A stretch of 64,000 bases of DNA from Paragorgia papillata (Eukaryota > Cnidaria > Anthozoa > Scleralcyonacea > Coralliidae). The stretch is taken from positions 6,117,001-6,181,000 of the forward strand of contig JAWNZC010000087.1 in the NCBI GenBank assembly GCA_035771165.1. The letters are read 5' to 3'. The position numbers were made by a program, and so were the translations under genes. The notes under the pieces were generated by a model that ran no database searches, was not told the DNA's origin, and saw only the letters and a list, made by a program, of their open reading frames with translations. The stretch's first letter is position 1. Every line of letters starts with the position of its first letter. This document shows, piece after piece, positions 57,630-64,000 of the stretch.

Positions 57630-60144
57630 ATTCAATTTAATTTAAATCTGCACTGAAGCAAATTTAAAAAGAAAATAGAAGCCCAGCCCCGCTCAGCTAT
57701 TGAGGAGCTGGCAAACTAATTTTTTTTTAAAAAAGAAGTTAGATTGAAGCGACTGTGATCGGTGCTCGAAGAGCACCAGAACGTTATTACACTTCTAAAA
57801 TAGTTTACTACAAAGTGTACGATATATAAAATTTGACACGACTTCAACATTACCAACCAGCAGCATCAACCTATGCGTCCTGTTGTCCAAGCGTTAGTCA
57901 ATTTTAACTTTGATAACTGGATCATAGCACCTAGGGTCGATTTCCAGCCTTATCTCGACCCGCGGGACTTTACCCGCCCTCTACGAACGGCTGGACGCGT
58001 GAGCGGCTTGTTATGTCTGTGACGTAATGCATAATTTACACACGGCAAATATATTTTTGTCATAACGATAAATCGCAGCTGTTTGAAATGGCAGAAATGC
58101 CTCAAAGACACGACTTATAATTCAGCGAGCTTCGTGAATTGAAGCAATGTGCATTCTTTTCTTATGGACCATCACCAGAAATTTTGGTCATTTGTGCCCC
58201 TGCTCTCTGTCGCCAAAAAAAATATTAAGTATTCTAATGCGTATGATTCTACTGTATTCTAGTGTATTTCATTATTCAGGTCATTGAGTTATTTAGAATT
58301 TGCCTAAATCGTGCATGTATGTATATGTAAACAACCTGTAAACGGCTATAAGAACTGTGAAATCAAGCAAGTTCAAACGCTTTTGGAAGTACTATGCTGG
58401 GGGAAAATCAGGATTTTTATCTGCTCAGGAAGTAGACTGACTCATGCCGAATGCATCGCCATCTGGAGACTTCGCATCGCCCGTAACGTTGTTGGTCAAT
58501 TTCTAGCCCCTGTTTACAAAGATTCACTATGGCTAACACTATGGATAGTGGCGCTTTAGGGCAAATAAGACAAGCTAGGGAAGGATTTTGTCGTCGAGCT
58601 AAGCAAATGTTTTTTAGTTACAACTGTTGGTTAGTCCATCCTGAATTCAGATGAATCTGGCAAAGAAGAAATATATCACCGTTTAAGCAAAATTTGAATT
58701 ATTGTGTGTGCTCTTCTTATTATTTACTGTTGAGAATCTCCATTATTATGGTCGTTTATGCGCACGCGCGCCACCATCTTCTCCCAAATTTCTGGCAATG
58801 CATCTTTAATCAACAATTAGGCCCGCCATTTCACGAAGACACAAACGGTATTAACGTAAATAAACAATCTGACATTCACCGGGTTCGGTTCACTTTTTAG
58901 CATCTTCGTCGTTCAATTCTATAAATTGTCGCCGAACTCTGCCGTGATTCAAACTGACATAGAAACCGCATCTGATCATCTTCCATGGGAGAAACCAAAG
59001 GCGAAATTGCAGTTGTGATTGATTTCGAGTTAGGTTTTACGATATCAACAGACTATTGACGCTGACTGAAATATCAGTAATTTTCCTGACCTAATAGGCT
59101 AAATGGCAAACACATCTTGGCCACTAATGGTCACGTTGCAAATCTTTTAAAAAAATAATCTTCAAAAGTTTTGAAAAGTCGGTCGTAGCTACGCCTCACT
59201 TGTTAGGGAGCTTAAGCAAGCTAGGACGCGGACGGCAAACAAAAGTTCACTATATCTAACAGAAACCACAAATCGTTTACGTAGTATTGAATATTTAAAG
59301 TCTGTTTTTCGACATCCAAAAGCTTTAGAGTTCAAAAAGGATTTTGTCGCGTAGCTTGAAGTCAAACTGAACTAACAGGTTTCGCCGTTGAGTTAAAGTC
59401 GTCCTGAAGACGTGGAAATGAGCTGAATAACGTTGTATGTGGAACGGGGGCGGCGTTTCGATTACTCTTGGAACTAAAAATTATTCATTTTCTTTGTTGT
59501 TTGAAGAAAATTCTATTGTGTTAAGAACGTCGTCCTTTGACGTTCGCGTTGTATTTCCTTAAGTTCTCTAACAGCTTTCCATTGACCGCCACTTTGGGCT
59601 GTCACGATAAATTATACAAATGTTCAATAATATATTGGCCTGCTGAAAATGTGCAGGCGCGTTTGTGATTGGTGGAAATTGACAATGACAAGCTCACGAG
59701 CCCAGCTGTGATTTCGGGGGCGGGTCGCAGCCCGAAATAAGGCTCGAAACCGAGCCTACATAGCACCGCAATCTTCCCTCAGTGCTAAATTAAACTGAAG
59801 GTTATCTCTCCTTTCTTAAATTCAAATTCGCGATGCGAATATTTTAGTTGGGGTCTTGCAGATTAACACGAAAACAAATGCTTATTTATCCTATTTTAAT
59901 ATATATATCAAGTTCAAAAACATATGTCGAGTTTTGGCAGGTAACTCCCCCCACTTTTCCATTGATGCCAATTCCTTCATCAGTTCCCTGCGGAGGAGAC
60001 TAGGTGAAGTATTACAAATTAGGTAAAGCTGTATTTTTCAAAATAATTAAGCTAAGTGTTAACGTTGTTAATCTCTTTAAAAGAGCGGCGGAGCGCTAAA
60101 AATTTGAAGTATCGAAGTTAATATACATAGTTTTGGGATGATTG
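57630..60144. other. Unannotated stretch with weak repeat traces
   Basis: A GC-rich motif near 57927-58010 (gcacctagggtcgatttcc, gccttatctcgaccc) is loosely inverted at 59700-59775, so an old element of about 1.85 kb may span this region. 59320-59460 matches part of the insertion in the left Polinton TIR (around cgtcctgaagacgtg). I see no convincing gene; the short frames lack domains. Confidence 0.35.
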
Positions 60145-60239
60145 GGCGCTAATTCACCACTTCAACGCTAAAACCACGTGTGACGTATTGCAAAACGTTA
60201 ACAAAGAGTCAAAAAATGCGGACATTCAGCGGTCCGTCA

Positions 60240-60515
60240 ATATGTTGGCCACTAAGACGCGCTTGGGGAACTTGTAAAAACGATAATCGATACCCCCATT
60301 TTATGGTCAAAAATAAGAATGGCGATCCTGTACACTTCGTTCGATATCCTGCTCCGAAAAGATTCGTGGATAAGCGACTGCGATGAATTGCGGCTTGTCA
60401 TCGAGGCGATTCGTTTGTCTGCTCAAAAGACAGCTATATTTGTAGTTGGAGAGAACGGACCCACATCAGAAAACCCAGATTCAGTTTCAGCAATACCTAG
60501 AAAAGAAGAGGTATG
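60240..60515 (+). pseudogene. THAP-like C2CH zinc-finger exon (left arm), disrupted
   Basis: AWGTCKNDNRYP provides an unusual 'WGTC...RYP' THAP lead. The middle part is shifted, with FVCSKDS (equivalent to the CSKHF motif) in one frame and VGENGPTSENPDSVSAIPRK in another, ending at a donor (GAG|GTATGT). At least two indels make it non-functional. Confidence 0.6.
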
Positions 60516-60972
60516 TTGTCTTTTTCTTCAGTATATATACTTGTATTTTCTCTTAGGTTCTTAAGGCTCTCGATCATTGTTTTGTATAGGCAAGGCGACT
60601 TCAAAAGAAACGCAGGCAGCTAGTCCCAACAGATATCGCAGAGAAGCGAAGACGATTGTTAGTGCAGACTGCCCAATGCCACCAAAATTTCTGCAATAGA
60701 CAATTCCTCCATTGGTTTTGGAACTTCGTTCTGAACAGGTTCAGCTAATTTTAAAAGAGAAAGGGTAGTCTATCCTTCGCTTCTCTGCAGGAGTGTGCAG
60801 ACTCAAATTACACAATATAGCATTAACATCTAATATGTGTCTGCACGCTGGCTTATCTGGGTTTCTTTTGAAGTTGCCTTGCCTATACAAACAATGATTG
60901 AGAGCCTTAGGAACCGAGGAAAAAATACAAGTATATATATACTGAAGAAAAAGACAACTTACCTCTTCTTTC

Positions 60973-61287
60973 CTAGCTATCACCGAAACGGAATCTGGGT
61001 TTTGGTTCTCTCCAACGGCGTGCAAACACAGATATAGCTGTCTTTTGAGACGACAAACGAATCGCCTCGATGACAAGCCACAATCCATCGCAGTCGCTTA
61101 TCCACGAATATTTTCGAAGCAGGGAATCGGGACCGTTATTCTTATTTTTGACCATCACACGGGGGTATCGAGAATCGTTTTTACAAGTTCCCCAAGCGCA
61201 TCTCTTAGTGGCTACCATATTGACGTACCGCGCTGAATGTCCGCATTTTTCGACTTTGTTTACGTTTTGCATCACGTGACAGTACAC
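60973..61287 (-). pseudogene. THAP-like C2CH zinc-finger exon (right arm)
   Basis: The minus frame keeps MVATKRCAWGTCKNDSRYPR, with both first cysteines present, then loses the frame in the middle of the domain (a shortened 'DSLLRKYSW' region). It ends with sequence parallel to the left arm. A donor (GAAAG|GTAAGT type, near 60962) follows. Non-functional. Confidence 0.6.
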
Positions 61288-61318
61288 GTTTTTTTAGCGC
61301 AGAAGTGGTGAATTACCT

Positions 61319-61800
61319 TCCGGACTCCAGTGAGGGTGCTAATCGCCATTTTAATGGAGTCCATTTTACACGCGCGTAGAGTAAGCAAGGAAGACGCAAT
61401 CTGGAAAATAGTCGTGATAAATATACAATGAAAAGGTTACTTGCAAATACTATTGGCAGAGTGCTCAATGTGACTAGTCCAGAGCATTATAAGATAGAAG
61501 TAAAGGAGTGGAAGGTTTTCACTTAAGGATTTTAATCACTGTTCAGTTTCGTGCACACGTGGTTGCACTCATCTGCTCTAAATGCCTAATAACTAATTAA
61601 TTACATGTTTATATAGAATATACAACTGGAAGTTGAGTGAAAGCCTATGTATTAGTGAGGTGATGAAACAATGGTCAAATCCCTAGGGTGAATATTACAT
61701 AATTCTATAATAAAAACAAACATGCGGTAAAAATACTTAAAAAGTGTTTTAAAAACGATAATAAAAGTTCTATAATAAAGACATATATTAAAATTCAACT
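61319..61800. other. Unannotated sequence
   Basis: I see no gene or repeat that I can support. Confidence 0.4.
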
Positions 61801-61808
61801 CCAGGAGC

Positions 61809-62324
61809 CTATGTTACAAAGTTTCTCAGGATGAATTTGCTAGAATGTCGGCATGCGGTCACGAGCTCATTACGCTTATTTAAAGTTGATAGCTTAGGTT
61901 TACAAATTGTAAAAAACTTTTCCCATAAGCATAAGTTACATCTGCTGGTAGCGGGATTATATGGCTTTGCTCGCTTGAGGATTTTCCAAGTGATCTGGTA
62001 TGCGGTCTTGCTGTTTTTTAGGTCCCAAATATGTTTGCTCAGTTCTGTGCTTGATTTCTTGGTTTCATTTTTGAACGATGCTTTATGGTTATTGAATCTG
62101 GTTTTAAATGTGTTGGCTGTGAGTCCTATGTAGGTTTGCTCCGGTTTGCCGTCATTTGAGGTCACTGTAGCTTGGTATATTACCGATTCACTCAGGCAAC
62201 GTCCAGACAAATGGAAGTCTTGTTGTTTTCTGCAGTTACATTGTTTCTTCTGTGACTCATTTTTACTCTTCTTAGCAAAGTTGATTTTATTTTGTCCGTC
62301 AATCGCTTGCTTAACATTGGTCAT
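61809..62324 (-). pseudogene. Penelope-like element GIY-YIG endonuclease domain
   Basis: The minus frame shows a Cys-rich lead (CNCRKQQDFHLSGRC), VIYQATVTSND, the GIY-YIG-like core QTYIGLTANTFKTRFNNHKA, LSKHIWDLKN, and a C-terminal CNLCLWEKF...CRHSSKF zinc pattern. This combination is specific to Penelope-like retroelements, whose endonuclease follows the reverse transcriptase. The frame is open for 171 residues. RT sequence is directly upstream (62325-62765). Confidence 0.88.
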
Positions 62325-62765
62325 TCAGCCGTAACTTATCTTAACTGTATTTCTATTGAATATTTTACTCAGGGCCTGGTCTTTTGGAAACTCTTCGTCA
62401 ATTATTTTGAGAAATTCTTGCCCGATGTTTGAAGCCACATTTCTGTTACAAGGTGGATTGTACCAAATGATATTTCTGTTTCGATTTCTCCTCTGGTTGT
62501 TAGATTGGGATGTTGACAATGTCAGTGGCATGAACTTGAACTTGTGGTTATATCCACTTTTATTGATGCTTTCTTGGTACCGAGGTGCGGCTTAGTTGAA
62601 GGACTCTTCATCGGATGATGTTTCGGAAAGGCGCTTATGGATAGATACTGGTATGTTCTTTAAAATTCCAGGTGGGTGGGTGGATTTACTATGGACATAT
62701 TTGGGCACATTATTAGGTTTGACATACGGCATGTATTTTCTGTTGTTTAAATTAAGGTGACGTCG
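62325..62765 (-). pseudogene. Penelope-like reverse transcriptase, C-terminal part
   Basis: On the minus strand, [43 protein letters not shown] and SKIFNRNTVKISYG follow one another as in the thumb region of Penelope-like enzymes. A stop codon interrupts the frame near 62595 and another stop separates it from the endonuclease at 62324. The copy is truncated at its 5' side in an (AT)n run (62785-62820). Confidence 0.85.
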
Positions 62766-62780
62766 AGAAAATTAACTATT

Positions 62781-62784
<4 letters not shown>

Positions 62785-62820
<36 letters not shown>
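62785..62820. repeat. (AT)n run adjacent to the Penelope relic
   Basis: Pure TA dinucleotides lie between the truncated RT and a hammerhead-like motif. A second run lies at 62882-62935. Confidence 0.92.
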
Positions 62821-62822
<2 letters not shown>

Positions 62823-62824
<2 letters not shown>

Positions 62825-62863
62825 GCCTGATGATCCCGTTTAGGGTGAAACCTCTGGTAGCGA
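62823..62863 (+). ncRNA. Hammerhead-like ribozyme beside the Penelope relic
   Basis: The order is TCGC, CTGATGA, helix II CCC-GTTTA-GGG with a T-T mismatch next to the core, GAA, helix III ACC-TCT-GGT, cleavage base A, and GCGA pairing with TCGC. All elements are in the right positions. The T-T mismatch and an A at the cleavage site would slow it. Its position between AT runs mirrors the ribozymes at 3656 and 4885. Confidence 0.62.
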
Positions 62864-62879
62864 AGACTCCTAAGGTAAA

Positions 62880-62937
<58 letters not shown>

Positions 62938-62938
62938 A

Positions 62939-63256
62939 TCAGTAGCCCGCATACGGAACTGCAAAATTTTCAATTCGTCTCCAGAGGTTTCTGTCCATCA
63001 TTAGATCTTTTATCTCTGATGGAAGTCCATGCAGTGTCTTCCTTAAGCATGGATATGCATGTTTTGTGACGAGCCCCTCTCCCCTTCTTTCCACATGTGA
63101 TGTCGAGAAAAGAAGGTTTGTGACAGGCTGGTCACTCGCTCTTGCACAATGGCGAGAAACTCCCATGCGACGCTGACGAATGGTGGAGGAACGTTTAGGA
63201 AGGTTGTCATGAAGATCTTTATTTGACATATGAAAGTGACTTCTTGATAGTCTCAT
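62939..63256 (-). pseudogene. Possible LINE C-terminal tail
   Basis: The minus frame ends [20 protein letters not shown] followed by RRI. The pattern 'L..EI..LM.DR..WR' is the usual C-terminus of several non-LTR retrotransposon polyproteins. Upstream RRGEG and THAYPC fit loosely. It stops next to the (AT)n run at 62935. No RT motifs are present. Confidence 0.4.
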
Positions 63257-63571
63257 CGAATCTTATCGAAGCTGCTCCGCGTTTTTTTGTTAAAAAAACT
63301 GAATCTGGAACACATGCAATGACGCTATTGAAATGACGATGTTAACAACGATGCTGTATGCACGAAGATGTTAGATCTTGACACGGAATTCCTGAGCTGG
63401 CTCTATCGAGTTGCTGTAAAGGTTCACCACAATGTTAAATCTGCACCTGGCCATATCTGCATAGATGTGTTGATTTGACTCTGGTGACCCCGCAATGTGA
63501 TTAAACCATGTGAGCTGTGTATGACAAATTATATCGGTAAGCAGAAGAAGACAAAACAACCCTTTAAGATG
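63257..63571. other. Unannotated sequence
   Basis: I see no supported gene or repeat. Confidence 0.35.
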
Positions 63572-63573
63572 TA

Positions 63574-63830
63574 CAGCCGTTGGCACCTAAGGGTGTACAC
63601 CGCCCGTCAAAACATGTTCTAAATTCAAGCCAAAGTTAACCGTTTTGAAATCAACACCGTGGGATTGGCGAGACGTGATTGGCTAAGGGCACATTCATAT
63701 CACAATAATGCTTAGGTTCAAATTTATGGAATGGAAACCTATAATACGTTTGCAAAGTTAACATTTAACTTTGACGTTGATATAAAACATGTTTTGACGG
63801 GCGGTGTACACGCTTAGGTGCCAACGACTG
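63574..63830. mobile_element. MITE with TA target duplication (257 bp)
   Basis: CAGCCGTTGGCACCTAAG at the left is inverted at the right (CTTAGGTGCCAACGACTG). The inverted repeat extends, imperfectly, for about 45 bp through gtgtacaccgcccgtcaaaa. TA lies immediately outside both ends (63572-63573 and 63831-63832). Tc1/mariner-type, non-coding. Confidence 0.88.
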
Positions 63831-64000
63831 TATATTACTACAACATTAAAACCAGTTTGTCAATTCTCGGTGAAGAGAAAGAAGAAATACAAGCTTAAAG
63901 TTAAAACTTCATAACATGGTGTAAGACTACAAACTTTCTTATATAAAATTTTCGCCATGAAAAGCTTCAAACAACATAATTGAAAATTGTATCAACTTAC

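Larger units (their letters stand above)
60145..61318. mobile_element. Head-to-head inverted copy of a THAP-type transposon gene
   Basis: The left arm (60145-60657) and right arm (about 60768-61318) are inverted copies with about 110 bp between them. Each arm encodes the start of a zinc-finger protein (AWGTCKND.RYP) and a first intron with a GGTATGT or GGTAAGT donor. It is the same architecture as the unrelated THAP inverted repeat at 8.6-12.4 kb. Confidence 0.7.

Noticed and set aside
1..64000. CRISPR arrays
   Set aside because: The tandem repeats seen are a satellite, microsatellites and a TIR minisatellite. None has the repeat-spacer pattern, and the sequence is from an animal genome.

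Overview
This window is a transposon-dense stretch of an invertebrate animal genome. It is AT-rich, has spliced host exons, and its mobile elements (Polinton/Maverick, Penelope-like element with hammerhead ribozymes, tRNA-derived SINEs, THAP transposons, many MITEs) fit a cnidarian or similar marine invertebrate. The phylum is an inference, because nothing here is a species marker. Host coding sequence is sparse. The one host gene I can follow is a multi-exon BEN-domain-like gene on the + strand, with candidate exons at 12800-12986, 13429-13550, 14508-14700, 14860-15055, 37735-37948, 38443-38620 and 49642-49745. Splice phases match at the last three junctions. Two large elements sit inside its introns: a 22 kb Polinton (15247-37393) and a 10.8 kb Ty3/gypsy retrotransposon (38682-49499).

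The centrepiece is the Polinton (adintovirus-like endogenous DNA virus). It has terminal inverted repeats, and a 7-8 bp direct repeat (GGAGGCT) sits exactly outside them. Its genes are open and mostly on the minus strand: protein-primed DNA polymerase, retroviral-type integrase, packaging ATPase, double-jelly-roll major capsid protein, a probable penton protein, a collagen-like fibre, a LamG-like fibre, zinc-finger proteins, and many small coiled-coil or membrane proteins. Three features of its gene expression stand out. Almost every start codon is fused to an A/T motif ending in TAAATG, which resembles poxvirus late promoters. One gene encodes a zinc-ribbon protein reminiscent of viral late transcription factor 3. 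Several 3' ends carry perfect AT-rich hairpins whose stems share ATTTCT. Together these suggest a self-encoded, cytoplasmic-virus-style transcription programme.

Region by region: 0-2.3 kb holds a local duplication and a CGACGT-rich satellite of about 125 bp. 3.3-7.4 kb holds terminal-repeat fragments carrying hammerhead ribozymes, a LINE tail grown into a pentamer microsatellite, and a tRNA-SINE cluster. 7.5-8.0 kb is a hAT MITE. 8.6-12.4 kb is a giant inverted repeat of a THAP/DDE transposon. 12.5-15.1 kb holds the 5' exons of the host gene. 15.2-37.4 kb is the Polinton. 37.7-49.7 kb holds the 3' host exons with the decayed gypsy element, itself invaded by a LINE and by MITEs. 50-58 kb is mostly MITEs and foldbacks, some nested. 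60-61.3 kb is a second THAP-type inverted repeat. 61.8-63.3 kb holds a Penelope-like element relic with a hammerhead-like motif and a LINE tail. The window ends in a TA-flanked MITE.
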